The notes below the pieces were generated by a model. That model saw only the letters and a program-made list of their open reading frames with translations, did no database searches and had not been told where the DNA came from. Below, one piece after another: positions 23,165 through 38,100 of a stretch of DNA of 64,000 nucleotides. A program made the position numbers and the translations under genes. The stretch spans positions 3,869,001 to 3,933,000 of the forward strand of contig NC_083516.1 of assembly GCF_032362555.1 (NCBI RefSeq), read 5' to 3'. This DNA is from Amyelois transitella. Its lineage: Eukaryota; Arthropoda; Insecta; Lepidoptera; Pyralidae. Position 1 is the stretch's first letter. Each line of letters opens with the position of its first letter.

Positions 23165-26100
23165 TCAGTCCATCATGCTGGGCCCGCGTTGGTGCGAGGA
23201 CAGTTGCGCGGCGAGCTGTCGATGTTGCAACAGGCAGTATAGGATGCCGGCCTGAAATCAATAAATTTTTATTTAGAAAAAATAAGGGAACAGCCAGAGA
23301 ACACGTGAGTGCTATTCTTTCAATTGCCTCTTACAATTTCCGGGAAAGGAAAAATTCTGTCTAAAGTTCTTGACCTTAAGACAGAACTTTACCTTTCCCG
23401 AGTCCCACCTTACTGCGCCTAGCTCACCTGCGCCATGGCGTCGACGGTGCCCGCGGCGAGCAGGTCGGTGCGCTGCTTGGCGGCGGCGGCGCTGGCGGGC
23501 CGCAGCAGTGTCGGCCCGAACACCGTCGCCAGGTTGTGAAGAGACATCTTGTTCTCGCGCTCGTGCTGATTCACCCTGACAACCAAACGTACACTGTTAT
23601 CATACAACCCCAGCACTATCCTATTTTGACATTAACTTATGTACACAATGACGATACGAAAACTATTTTTGCTCGATAACAGAACATTTTATTATATGAT
23701 TCAACAATTGTTGAAAATTTTAAGGATTTAACATTCAGGGGGTCGGGGGTAAGGAAAGATTGAAATAAATAGTCACTTACTTAACAAAATGATTGAGTAG
23801 AAAATCTATACAGTTCTTGTTTAAATCAGGCAGTTGTGCGTAGCATTTGAGCAATGCATGTCGCCGCGTGTGCGCCGGGCCGGAGTCTACAGACGTTCCA
23901 GCTCCCTGCAAACATAATACAATTACATTTCGTGTTGTCTCACTTAATTGAGCCCTCAATACCTTTTCTTTATTGCAACATAAGGTTAAAATTGGGTAGA
24001 TTTTTTTTATATAGTTGTTTAAACATATTTAGATTACTTCGGGAAAAAAATGTAAAACAATATTAAAAAGTCACTGAAATTCAAAAGCAAAATATTTCAG
24101 TTATAATATAGAAAATGATATAAAAGCAAAATATCTGAGATATTTTGCTTTGAGTTCATATTCTATGTATTTGTTATATTTGTAATTCTTTAAAAAATTT
24201 AATAAATCTAATTAAATAATAACGTTTAAATACCTGGGTGGCGCCCCAAGCTCGAATGAGTTCCGGATACAGCGCATCCGTAAACAAAGCCTCCGGCAGT
24301 TCCCGTAAGTACAACTTGAGCACGCCCGTCACAGAGTGGATGTCAACTTCTTTTAGTAGCTGCTCGGCTTCGTAAGCATCTGAAATGAAAAATTCTGTTA
24401 GCGAATGTCTTGGCCAAGCAAATTTTTTAATCTAAATATTTTACCTACACAACGCTGCGTTGCTACTTTAGGTGAATCATACATCTTAATTTAAGTTTTA
24501 TGAACTCATTCTGTATATTCGTAGGCCTTTTTCTTCGACAAACTACAGCGACAGGGGTTCGTCTATCATTTTGATAGTGTAGAAGTTCTAAGCAGGGGAT
24601 CAAAAATATAAGGGGCATTTTTGGTCCTTCGAGCCGGATGCAGACTGTTAGCTTTCGTCATTTTTTTTCATGACGAAAAAAATTCTGCTGAAGAAATTTA
24701 CTTTCACTGCTTTACTTCGCGACAATCATCGATATGGCAAACTATAACATTCATAGATGAAATAATAGTTTAAAAAAAACTAAAAAACTACGCTTTTATT
24801 GCTAATCAAACTAAAAAATAGAAAATAAAAATTAATGACAAAGGAATTCAGTAGTAGCAAGTCGAACAATCAGTTATAGTCAGTTGTAGTAGTAATTACC
24901 TCGGATTAAAATTATAACAAAATTAAATTTATAAACAAAACAATTTAAATCAGAGTAAAAAGCGTGGGGTGCCTGATGTAGTAAATATTAAAATCATTCT
25001 ATTAGCATATATTTATGACAAGAGAGTTATGAAAATGAAGTAAAATGCACCCCACGCTTTTTACTCTGATTTAAATTGTTTTGTTTATAAATTTAATTTT
25101 GTTATAATTTTAATCCGAGGTAATTACTACTACAACTGACTATAACTGATTGTTCGACTTGCTACTACTGAATTCCTTTGTCATTAATTTTTATTTTCTA
25201 TTTTTTAGTTTGATTAGCAATAAAAGCGTAGTTTTTTAGTTTTTTTTAAACTATTATTTATTTTCTATTTTTTAGTTCGATTTGCAATAAAACGGGTAGT
25301 TTTTTAGTTTTTTTATACAATTATTTTTTGGAAGTTAACACTTCTGGTATAACTATCTTACTAGAAAAGACTTTCGCAACCATGCGCCCATCGCCGGAGG
25401 TTTTCACAACTAACTTTCTTAAAGTTATATGTGGCCTGATTGGATTAAATCTCATAATATTCTCATCATCATAATTCTTTTTAAGGCGATGGGCTTGCAA
25501 CCTGTCACTATTTGAATCTCAATTCTATCTTAAAGCCAAATAGCTGAACGTGGCCTATCAGTCTTTACAAGACTGTTGGCTCTGTCTACCCCGCAAGGGA
25601 TATAGACGTGATTATATGTATGTATGATGATTGTTAAACCCAGTTGAAAAGAATTTTATAGTGATAAATCACTGTTAATAATATTTTTGACTATCCAGCA
25701 AACGTAATAATTTTCGATTGTGGCCTTGCCAGGAATCAAACCACTAGATTAAGAGGCAGATTGATACAGGAACAAAAATATTTCAAACATACCTCCACTG
25801 CCTATACAACCAGGAACGCAACAAAGTTTATCTGAAGACATCGTGGCACTTTTGTTGTAAAATCTGTCTTTCACAAAAACAAACACAAACTTGGGACTCC
25901 TATCTCAAATAATAAGGTACTTTTTACAGGAGTCCTATCTCAAAATATCTGCACAACACAGTAAACACAGTCAGAGTCCAATCTCAGATGATAAAATCAC
26001 ACGAATATCCGGAAGAACAAAGCTCGACTCAACGGAAGATTCCAAACTCCAAATAACGATAAGTTATCAGCACAAAACAAAGTGCAAATAGGTAAATACA

Positions 26101-29100
26101 CAGGCACCGGTAAAAAACAACAGAAAGAAAGTTTACAGGTGTTCGAATCGAATTCAATCAAAACTTACTGCAAAACTTATTTGACATAAAAAACTGTCAC
26201 TCATTTTCCAAACGAGTATTACAGTGTTGCTATTATAAATAGGCAAAAGATACCTAATGTTAATTCAAAAATTGCATTAATATGTTAAATACGTATTAAA
26301 TATCGCAAAGTTCTGTAGGTAGTAACTTTATTCTTGTATTTTTGTAAATTTAGTTGTTCAATTTTCATTTATTACTTTTGTTTTATTACTTATATATTTT
26401 TTATTGTTTTAAAATATTCTACTAATTCTACTATGGTTTCTAATGGTAATACTAAATGGAGCAATGCGATGAAATAAAGAAGCCTCAGGTTAATAGTAAC
26501 ATTATATGGAAATATATTACATCTCTTTTTGACTCATTATACGTCAGAACTTCTTGGTTTCTTGTATGGAGATTACTGGCACTGGTGCTATCTCTGTCTC
26601 TCTTACTCTCATACGAAGGATCTAAAAATGAATTTATTAATCCTGGCAGTTTTAATAAGGATAATGAGAAACTCTTATCAAAATATTGCATTGTCATCGG
26701 TCCTTGATACGTGTGCAAAGTTCCAAGTTGATCAGACGTTTAGAAATCAGTGAAAATTAAGCTCAAAGATTCCGTTACACACATACATACATACATACAA
26801 CCCAAGGTAATAAAAGCGTAGTAAAAAACAATAATTGAATGAACTCACTAGTCTCGAAGCTCTTCTTGAGGCGGTTTAGATCGGACGCGCTGCCGGAAAT
26901 GCGGTACACGCCCACCTCAGTTATTCCTCGCCGCTCGACTTCTCGCACACAAGCGCTTATTATGAACGGAATATTGCGTTTTTCACGTCTGAAACAAGAT
27001 ATCATTTTTTTGAAGGAATGAACTAGCGCTGCCAACGATAATAGGCCAAAAGATAAGTGTAGATTTATTATTTTTACGGGAAATATCTTTGACCCTGAGC
27101 TCTTTGATTGAAGAATTTGTAATGTTAACGAAACTGCTGAAAAAACCTTGTAGGTGTTATTATAACGATACACAAAACTTGCACGTACATTTGTGAAACC
27201 CTGCTATCTATTTTGTTAAAGATAAAAATAGGGGTGAGAGCAGGATAGCAGATTTGTGCCGAAAAATCAACAAAAGTCTCTACTTTTCCGTAAAGCGCCT
27301 ACTCTTTCCCTGCACGCATGTCAGCGCGCTTCCAGTAAGTGGTTAGAGTCGCAGTACATACTTGGCGACGTGCGTGATCTTAGCGCCGAACAGCGCGCCG
27401 GGCTTGGCGGACGGCACGCGGCGCGCCTCTCTCTCGGGCGGCAGAATGCGCAGGCGCAGCGGCAGCGAGCCGCCGCCCAGCGACACGGCGCGGCACACGC
27501 CGCCCGTCTCTAGCGCCCACTCGCGGGACAACTGTCAACAAACATAGCTTTTATATGCAAACGGCATGACATTCTTGTTATCCGGTAACGACGGTGAATG
27601 ATGCGTGGGGTATGGACAAAGAACCCGAAGCTTCGAAACCCGCTAATGCACCGTGGCTCCCGGTGGCTTACATGGCTCTGAGGGAGGAGATCCAGCTCGA
27701 AAGAGAAAATATTTAAATTAAATAAAACAAAGGGATATCCTTACCTTGAGCGTACACTTTCCTCTCAGCACAGGTCTTGCAGCGTCTTCATAGAGCAGTA
27801 GTCGCAGATTCTGCGAACCCTCAAGATCTAAAGTGAAGTTTTCGTTCCACCGCGGCTGCGCTGATCGACACACCAGTTTCGACTTCGCCTTGCGGAAGTA
27901 GTGACCGTACGAATCGATCTCCACTACTATGTAATAATCTGGAAAAACATATTTGAATTAAGAAATCGAGTAATATTAGAAATGCAACTTGATCTGAAAT
28001 GTGCGGCATGAAAATGAAAAATGGAAAAATAAATTTAGTTGGAAACGAGAACAAGTACAATTAAATTACATAGGATAACTATGACATCTGCAGAAGTTAT
28101 TTAACTGTGTCAACGCCTCACCTCATTAAGAGCACGGTCACTTCCCTGGATTAAAGATAGTTATGATTAATGCCATTTTTGAAGGTTAAAAGAAAAATTA
28201 CTCGTTTAGATAAGCGGTTATTAAATAACAATTAGTTATCAGTAGCCATAGTCAAGGTGGAAATGTTTGAGGGAGGCCTATCTCCTGCCGACTCATTTCG
28301 ACAGAGATGATAACCAAATCATCACGGATTTGTAGCGGAAATTAGATTTTTGACTCAACCAACATCAACGGGCTGATATTTCGCTAGGTTGGATGGGTTT
28401 TTTTTTACGTGTGGAAAGACCTTCGTCTACCCGGCCGGCTACGAGAAGCCGGACAGGTTATGTGGGGCTTGAACCCACTAAAACCACACGGTGCCATCGC
28501 CTACCGCTTGTTGCCAGGAGTGTGAGCTGCCCTCGCTCATATTCCTGATGCGGCGGCCGCTTCCACGGCGGCCTCGGCTCGGCCGCTCTCCACGGAGCGG
28601 CCAGCGGGGTGACCCGTCGGCCTTCAATTCTACTAGGTTTGATGGGTACACCAAGATAACCGTGGCTCCGAGAATGTTGCGTCGAAGATTGTATTTATGC
28701 TCTAATCCGTAGAAACTTAGCTGTTCGTTAATCGTGTGCGAATGTGACTAACGCAGGTGTCAGATTTGACAAGTTAAGAATAAATGTTGAGCAGCGAAAA
28801 CGAAGAGTTGCGCTCGCGTGACGAGTTGCCAGTAATCCGCCAGCAGCTCCGGCGTGAGATCGCGGTGCGACGTGTATACGGTGCGTCTCACCAGCCTGCG
28901 TGTCTAGCGGCGAAGTGCAGCCCCCGATGTGCAGCTGCAGGTCGCCGAGCAGCAGCGAGTCGTCGCGGCCGCTGCGCAGCAGGTACGACCCCATGTCCGT
29001 CTGCAGGAAGCTGCGGCACGCCGTCACCCACGCCTGCAGCTCCAGCATGGAGATCGCGGTCGCGCCCAGCGGCGGCGCTGATGATGCCTGTATCACAAAA

Positions 29101-32100
29101 ACTCTGTTACAGGACACAATACTTGCATATATGTATATGCACCATTCATCTAGTGGCATGATGACGCACAACACTGAACAATGTACTATCTGATACAGTG
29201 TAAGTGTAGGGTTAAAACTGCGGCACATATTCGAAGTTGAATCTCGGAGGATCCATATGCCAGATAATGTAGGTTGCGGTAGAATAATCCGACATTCGTG
29301 TTTCAATTTTGGATCAACACACATCCAAAAGCCATCCATCCACAAACTTTCATCATCATCATATCAGCACTAAAGTTGGATTACATAATATATAAGGTAT
29401 ATAATCCAATTCATACCTGTAACGCATGTATAGAGTCGATCCACTGCGTGCGCTCGAACTCCGAGCTGAGGAAGAACACGTGCTGCCGCTGTAGGCCTCC
29501 GCCGGCCGCCTTGGCGCCCACGCGGAATACCAAGTTCGGCGACGCCAGTACGAGTTGTCCCTCCAACTCGGCTAATTTCTTTCGCTGCTTCTCTAGGGCG
29601 CCGCGGCTGCCAATACGGATTTTCTAGAAAAATATTAAATAAAATACATACGTATGTATACCTACGTATACAATCTCACCTGTATACCTTACGGGTAGCT
29701 TCAGGAGTAGAGCTTACAGTCTCATAAAAACTGAAACGCCACGTTCAGCTGTATCCATTGGCTTAATAATGAAATAGAAACATTGATCTGAATGAATCTT
29801 ATCAAAATTGTTTTTTTAAACTTTAGATTCGATTGGAAAATAAGAATTCTTTCGGGAGTTCGAAACACTTTACAACACAACATAGAGGCTAAAAAACCTA
29901 CCTTATCATCGGCCACCGCTCGTTCCTCTGCCAGGATCTGATCACGTACGGTGGAAGCCTGCGACTTGAGCGCCACGATATTAGCCGGCGAAGTCTCCCG
30001 GGCCTCAACGCCGGCTTCTTCCTCCACGACGACGATATCGGGTAAAGGAATGAACCATTTCAGTTCGAACGTGAACTTGTCACGACCCGAAGCCTAAAGG
30101 TTAGAGTCAGAAATTATTATTATGAGTGTGCTAGAAGGGTTCAACAAGTATGGCACTACAGCAATGCTGATTGATTCACTCAGCATCAGCAATCATCGAT
30201 TACTGACTACGACCAGTTTGACAAGGGTGCAACGATTAAGAGAATTAGCATAATCTTTTATATATTCATCAGCTCCTAGTGTTTACTACGGCCCCCTCAC
30301 TGGGAAAGTTCAAAGCATACGCGCATGACCACGATTCAGTATCTCTTCTATACTATACTTTAACTGGAAAAATATCGCAGGTGGATTTTATTTAATTACG
30401 ACATCAACGGGACATATCAAATTGAAGTTTTAAAAAAATCCTTGTTTTGAAAAGCTTATTTCTGACAACATTACCAACTTTTTCGCAAAGCTAGCGAGTG
30501 AACGCCTGCATTTATTTCGCAATACGCGTGCGAACGCGCCGTTTAAAAAACAATGACAAAGGCCTTTGTTGCCGTCCATAGAACTTTAAAACTAGGAAGT
30601 TACATGAATCATTTTCATACATACAGAATAAAAATTTCACGTTTCTGAATTGAGCATATATATTGCGAAAACATAAATTTTATGAAGCACGCATCCCTAT
30701 TATACCGACTTTTCCTCAACCCTATTTTTATGCGGCTTCGTCGACCGCAGCTTTTACAATGAGTAGCTCGTACACTTAGCATTATCGAGGTGGGGATTCT
30801 CATTATAATAAAAGATGTATTTCAAAAGATTTTATATCCATATGAGCTATTTTACCTTATATTTGGCACACGCGATAACGTCGTTAAAAAGGAAGAGATG
30901 CCTTAATTTTCTATGCCCATCAGAAAGTTCTACTATAAATGAGTTTTTGACCAGTCTTCGTTGTGCACGATCTGCATTCTGAAAAAAATAATTAAAAAAT
31001 AAATAAATGAAATTCAGCATCTTATTGCTGCACGTCGGCAACAAATAGTATATCATACTTACAGGAAACATAGATTTCGTCTGTATAATGTTGAACTCGT
31101 CTAAGAAATGTTGGGTCATGTTTAGCGCGTCCGTCAGCATTGTATGGTCCGGATGGCTAGCTGGTGTATATTTAATGAGATCCTGAAAATTAAATAAAAT
31201 TTTACATGACTGCCCCAAAACAATTTCATAGTTGTAAACTTTTACAAGAGAAGAAAGCAATAAAAGTTATAAAGAATGTGTAATTCTCAGAGCGCTTATT
31301 TCAGAACGTGGATAGTACATTATGTCTAATCTTCTCTTTCCCTATATTTGAGATAATCCGGATTGTGAAAAAGAGAGACAAGACATACACCTTGTCAACG
31401 TTCGTGAATACTGAGACAGTGCTGCTACACACAACGCAATTTGTTGGTCCTCCTGGTGTTACTTTCAGTTGCTTCCTTCCAAGAGATCGGCCTATGATAT
31501 GACCACAATCCAGAACTTATCCAAGCCAGTTAATAAATGAAGGGATACACAAACAGTAGAATCCCGATTATCCGAAACCCGATTATCCGAACATCCGATT
31601 ATCCGAACTCGCGTCACGGCTCTAGTACCGCGCAACTAGACACGTAGCGACAAGTTAAAACGCGCCTCCGAATGTTTAATCCCGCTCTCATCTCAAAGAA
31701 GAGACTGAAACTGAGGATGAATGTCAAGGACCATCTCACGCAGAAGCTTTTGAAGCTCTAGAAATAGCTTTTAAGTGGTTTGAAAGACAGGAGGAATCGG
31801 ATTCCTTACAGCTGTTACAACTGAAGCACATCAGGGATTTGGCTGCAATGAAAAGATGTGATTCATTACGTCAAAGTTCAATAACAAGTTATTTTCAACC
31901 AAAATTGTAAATAACATTGGTACATATTACAATGTCATTCATTATATTTGAACTACATATACATATATATGTAAACGACGTAGGTACAGTTAAACTCATT
32001 ACATAATATAACATTTAAATTTCAAATATTGTTTTATTTGACTATGAAATCGATTATCCGAATTTTCGATTATCCGAATTACCACTGGTTTTAATTGATT

Positions 32101-35100
32101 CGGATAATCGGGATTCTACTGTATGACATTCATTAAATCTATTACAAGAGAAATAAGACTACTATAATGAGTAACCACAAACTTACATGCAAAACGAGCG
32201 CGTTCTTCTGCACCCTTGCGACGGGTTTATGCAACAAATCGTCAAGCGACATCGGTTGGCCGCGACACGCGATCTCGCGCGTCAGCTCCGCGAAATACTG
32301 CGACGTGCTGCAGCGACGTCGCACCGCGTCTGTCGCGCGACCGTAGTTGTGCAGGAACGCGCCGTAGATATTGATGTTTTCCGCCTATGAAAAATCGGCA
32401 TGATGACTAATTTTCGTTCTAGGGTTTATAAATTTAATTTTACATTAACTAAAACATTGGTGAAATAATCCAAGTCTCTTACGAAACGATACTTAAGTAT
32501 GACGTCACACTAGAGTAGGTATCTTGTTCGCAATGAAATGCAGGACTTATAAAATTTACTCGACATATGTCTTCATCACACATCATATAACAGCTAGAAG
32601 TGTTCTTAAAAATAGTAAAATAAAGTTACTATTATATTTACCATCTTTTTAAAGTGGATTCCAACTGACAATGGTTCATCCCAACTAGCCACAGCGGCTT
32701 TAAGGCCTTCCAAAAAATTCTTATGTAATTCATGTAATTCGGATATCTTATAAAATATTGTATTAAACTCTTCTTCAGTAATCACCGGTTGAGATGTTGA
32801 TAAAGTAGCTTTTATGGCGTTCATATACTGAAAACCGAAATAATGTGTTACATATTAAAACGAATAAAAAGACAGTAGAATAGGATACAATTAAATGTGA
32901 TTTACAACATTCATTAATACATGGCCACCATGGGATTCGATCCGCTATATCTAGTTTACGAGTCGGGTATCATTAACAGTTCTATTCTTTGCTTTAAGAA
33001 GCCATTTAATAGCGCCTTTATTTCTTGTTTCCTGCCTTGTTGAATTTCATCGACAAAACTTTTCCAATTCTTTTTCCCTCATATTTGAGACATATAAGGT
33101 ATCATTAAGCCAAACAGCTGAACGTGGCTTATCAGTATTTTCAAGACTGTTGGCTCTGTCTAACCCGCAAGGTAAGTATTATGTATATACAATTTATTTT
33201 TATCCTGTCTTACTTGCTCGTGTATTAAGTTTAGCTGGGAATATTTTTTGTTTAAAAAATAATACCTACCTTTTCCATAACATACAGACATTCAACATAA
33301 ACGGTTTCGCTTTCAATGATGCTCTTGACAATGCAGCGGTGCATCGTGAGTCGCTCTGCTTCAGCATTGCTATTAGTAGATTCCTGCAATAAAAAAATAT
33401 CAAAATGAGCATGTTCGTAACTTAAGTATATTGCATAACACTTCATTGCAGTAAAAATGAACAATTATGGTTCCATTGTTTGACAAACAAACGAAAATTT
33501 GTAAGCAATCAGGGCCTCGCTAGACTTATGAGTTATTTCCGCCATTCTAGGTCTCAATCTGAATCAGGTGTGCGAGATGAAATTTACCTTAAGTTTTGTG
33601 TGCATAATTTTCTTGAAATTAATTGAAAGCCATGATTCTGAGAGTAAGTATTATTACAAATTCTTGTTAATATAATTCATTAATATATACAGATTTTTGT
33701 GTCGATTTACCTAATTTTTTTATGGCATTTAGGCTCGGAGATGAATCGAATAGAAATTAGTCCATTCTACGATACCATAATAATAAGTGATGTTGCCGAT
33801 ATTATCAACGAATTTGAAAACAATATGGTAAGTATAACAATTTTTACGGTATTTTTAATATCAATTAAATCACTTTTGGTTCAGTCTGATAAATCAAATT
33901 ATTTTTCAGAACTCTCCATTAGACGCAATTCTTAACAGCGAAAGTGAAAGCGATGAAAATATTGAAGATTTACTAACCGAGTATCAGATATCCTTAGACA
34001 AAGCTCACAAGCAGCGGCTGACATATTTAGAAAATAAAAATAAATCAAAGAACAAGGTTCCACTTTTCCGGCATGAAAAATTTTTCAAAGGAAAAACACC
34101 CAACGTGAAACACGACAATTACTACTTCAATAGTTTTCTCAATCCTTTTAAACCAACACGAAATAATTTCGACCTTTATGTACCACTTACTCCGAATGAA
34201 AAATTATTAAACAAACCATTAGGCGATTTACGTAAGGAGCCTGCTCCTCAATTTTCGGCTATAGATAAGATTATCAAAAACAAGTTTCTACCCATTAATT
34301 TCCAATCTACTTCCCTTTTTAATCCAGATATGGAGTTGATGAAACCTCGTTGCTGTAAAAACGGGCAAGGTAATTGTAAACAGTGCCCAACTGTATTTAA
34401 TGCCTTTACCGAAAAACGCACTGATCCCAAAGTATTGATATTTGATAAAACATCATCAGATATTCAACAAGATCCTGCTCATCCAGGAAATAATTTTATG
34501 AATAACGAGCTGGCGAATGATCTTGAAAACACAATTAACCTGAAAATAAAAGTTGATGTCCAGCTACCAAGCTTAATGAATATGAGAAAATCCTACAAAG
34601 GGCGATATCGCGAAAGAAATATTGACCCAGAAGACACATATTCCAAGGAGTTCATGTCTAGTATAAATCTGCCAATACCATATTTTAACTTTCCAATTCC
34701 ATTAGATCTCATTCATAAAAAGAGTCCTAAATTCTTTAAACACGATAATATACACGAGATAACTATACATAAGAAAAAGAAGTCAAGGAATAATAGCAAT
34801 AAAAAACATAGAAATAAAATAATATCATATCAAAAAATATCTTCGGACTTACCACATATAAATAATATCACCGTCGAAAATATAACCAGTTCTAATGATA
34901 ATATATACAGCACCAGTGAAAACATCAATAATCATTTGAACACAATAAGTAAGCTTGTTGAAGATCATACTAAAAACAATAATACAAAAGTGCAAAGTGT
35001 TAAAGAAAAAAATAACAATGACCAAATATTAGAAAGTATATTTGTAACAGTTAATATTTCAAACGAGGAATCGGATAAAGAAGATGCTAATAAAACTATT

Positions 35101-38100
35101 GAGAATAGCATTGAAACTGATTACACTAAAGCACATGGACTTAATATTACTACCGAAAAAACACTATTACGAAAAAGGCGTCACATTCAGAGTCGGAATA
35201 TAACAGTCAATACAAATTTGACTGTTATTGGATTACAAAATGTTACAATCCTCAATTCTACTTCTAAGAAAGGAATAGAAAAAGTTGTAGAACAAACAAT
35301 ATCAAAGAAAATTGAAAAGAGTATGTTAGCTGACGCTGAAATGCTTTTTTGGCCGACTTTACCTCAAAACCGATCAGTACCTATTCCTAATAATATAACT
35401 AATTTAATATTAGAAAGGGAAAGTAAGAAAGAAAAGTTGAATATGAGTACGGACACGATTCGACATAATCGCACTTTAGCTTTAGAACATGCTATATTTG
35501 GCAACGTTGATTGGGATGATATAAGTGTAGTTGCGCCTACATTTTTATCATTTGTTGGTAAATATATCAGGGGTGCTTTAACCTTTTGTTCGGAAAAGAT
35601 TTGCCACTCCATGAAATGCGAAGAAAAGAAATGTACTCACAGAATATGTGTTCCTGAAGATAGATTAAATCAGAAAGGACACTGTACAGGATCCAATACA
35701 ACAGGTCTGTAAGAAACACACATTTTTTTGTCCATGCCATAATTAGTTACGTGTTTGTTTTTACTTTTTGCAATTATCCTTGCGGCTGAGTAGAACGTAT
35801 TCATTCTTTTAGCATTTATTTTAATTTTTATACTTTTAATTTAACTTAGGTTTAGCTGGATAGCTAAATCAGTGTGCAACTTATATATTTTTTTATTTAT
35901 TTCCATTACAGATAGCATAGCATCATTGGAATCTATTATGGATTTACCATCAAGTGTTGTTTTCAAAATTGTGGATATTGTGGAGGATAAAATGTTAGGC
36001 AAAGTATTTGGGAAGGTGACACTTTGCACCAACGCAAAGTGCTTAACATTTCTGGCATCCAAAAAGACTTTCCTTAAGTACAGATGTAATATTAAGGAAT
36101 CAAACTCGACTGGACACTGCCCAAATATAAAAAATGAAAAAATCATGTAGCCCATAGTTTGCAAAATAAAATGATTTCAAACTTGAAACAAGCGATGTTT
36201 ATAAATATTCTGTTATGCTACAATTTGGTTCTGATAAGAACCATTCATGCTTATAAAACAAACACTATTCAATATGCAGTTTTCTTACGACTTGTACATA
36301 CAAAAAATAATATTGATTTATTTAAATATTATATTGCTGTTATTGTGTGATACAGATGTAAGTGCTTCACTGAATTACGCGGTTTCGGTTTGTTTCACCG
36401 GTCACCTCATCTAAGATAAATATATTATTCCTATAATTCGAAAAATATACCTACCTACTAATAACCACTTCCTGAGGTTATATTTTACTTGTAAAATTTA
36501 ATGTGCGTATATATTATATTAATTGATTAATATGTATTTGAGTTAATTTAGACATTAAGAAAAAGTATTTAGGATTGGCTCAATACAATTGGTTATATTA
36601 TACATTTTGCTAGAATTATTATTTACTTCCATTGTTGGTAAAGTTTTAGATATACTTTGCAAATATTTTCCTCGGTCTTGCTATTGGAACAAACAACCTC
36701 AAAATGAAAAGTATTCAATTATTGTGTGTGCATGTAACTATATAATACTAATGATAAAGTAATTATAGGAGTCAGTAGAACTGTATATTTCACCGTGGAA
36801 GAAAGTTGTCCCTAGAGTGATCAGCTTCGATACCAAAGGTGCCGTGATAAAATCCGCTGTGAAAACAGACAATTTCATAAGTTGGAAGAAAATAGAAGAA
36901 GTAATAGGTAAAAAAGCCGCACGCAAACTTCAAGAAGAAAACGATTGGGATCCACAAGAATGGAATGATTACGTCACTGTAGAAATACGGCAAATGATTC
37001 GTAGATTATATACGAATTTGCATTCAAATGGAAGATTGAAAATTTTTACTCTCTGCAGTAAACCTAAATCCATTTGCAGATTTTTAATTTGTACAAATAT
37101 CAGAGAATTTTGCTTACTGTGCGAAGCTACTAATGAAGATATGCTTGTGAAGGCTTTTTCAAATAAGATTACGCAATGCGCAAACTTTTCAACCACGTTT
37201 TTAATAACACAGGGGCATTATTAAATAATAAATAAAATTAGAAACAAAGAAATACGATCATTTTAAATAAAATAACACAGTAGCAAATGTGTCATAAATA
37301 CTTTCATATGAATGAGAGAAAAAATGTAGATTCTTATCTCATGTTTGTCTTTTGTGCAAGAATGAAAAAAGGTGCCGGTAAATTAAAAGCTCCGTTGGTC
37401 GTTTGTTTCTCATTAGGTAAACATTCCTGACTGTGCTTATCTCACAGATAGGGAGATACTTAGCAGAGGGTCGTGTATATAAGATCAAAGTTGGGACAGT
37501 CCAAACATTTAGTTCCTTGCGAGTGGTGACATGCACGCAGTCATGTTGTTTTCAAAGTGTATTTTAACAATTTTGTTATTGAATATAGCACGTGAAAGTT
37601 CATGTAAACCTATGACTGATGGTAAGTAATTTTTATTTCTTGTTAACAAGCCAGGGGTGACATAAATTTCGGACGTTATGAGATTATAAATAAGATAATC
37701 ACCCTGGTCATTCTAAATAAACCTATTGTACCATGTTATTCTTACCTTCAAAAATAAATTCTCGTAAAATAAATAAAAAAGGGTTTTCAAAATATGAAGT
37801 TTTTTCAATGCATGGTTCACCAGTTTAGATTTGTTTATGTAAGTGTTCAATAATAATTGTAAATAATTATACTAACATCGCTTGCAGAATACATAACAGA
37901 GGCTCGGGGTATTGGTAGCACGTTGTGGGGCTGGATCACGTACCCTTTCTCCTGGTGGAGTTCCGGCGAGCCAGCGCCCGTCAACGATCAGCTGATTGGA
38001 TCCACGACGTTAGGACCCTACGATAACATAGAAGTGGAACGGCACAATGTCACCGTTTGGTGCAACGATCAGACATGCACCACTATGAGATGCGATAAAT

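Noticed and set aside
23370-23579. Arg/Ala-rich ORF on the plus strand
   Set aside because: Antisense shadow of a G/C-rich BCR RhoGAP exon.
26456-26707. 83-aa ORF with a hydrophobic stretch in BCR intron 18
   Set aside because: Short, no recognised family, no splice partners; typical of A/T-rich chance ORFs.
27256-27547. Two Arg/Ala/Gly-rich ORFs on the plus strand
   Set aside because: Antisense shadows of BCR exon 17, which is unusually G/C-rich.
28784-29193. Plus-strand ORFs rich in Ala, Arg and Ser
   Set aside because: Antisense of BCR exon 15 and flanking intron.
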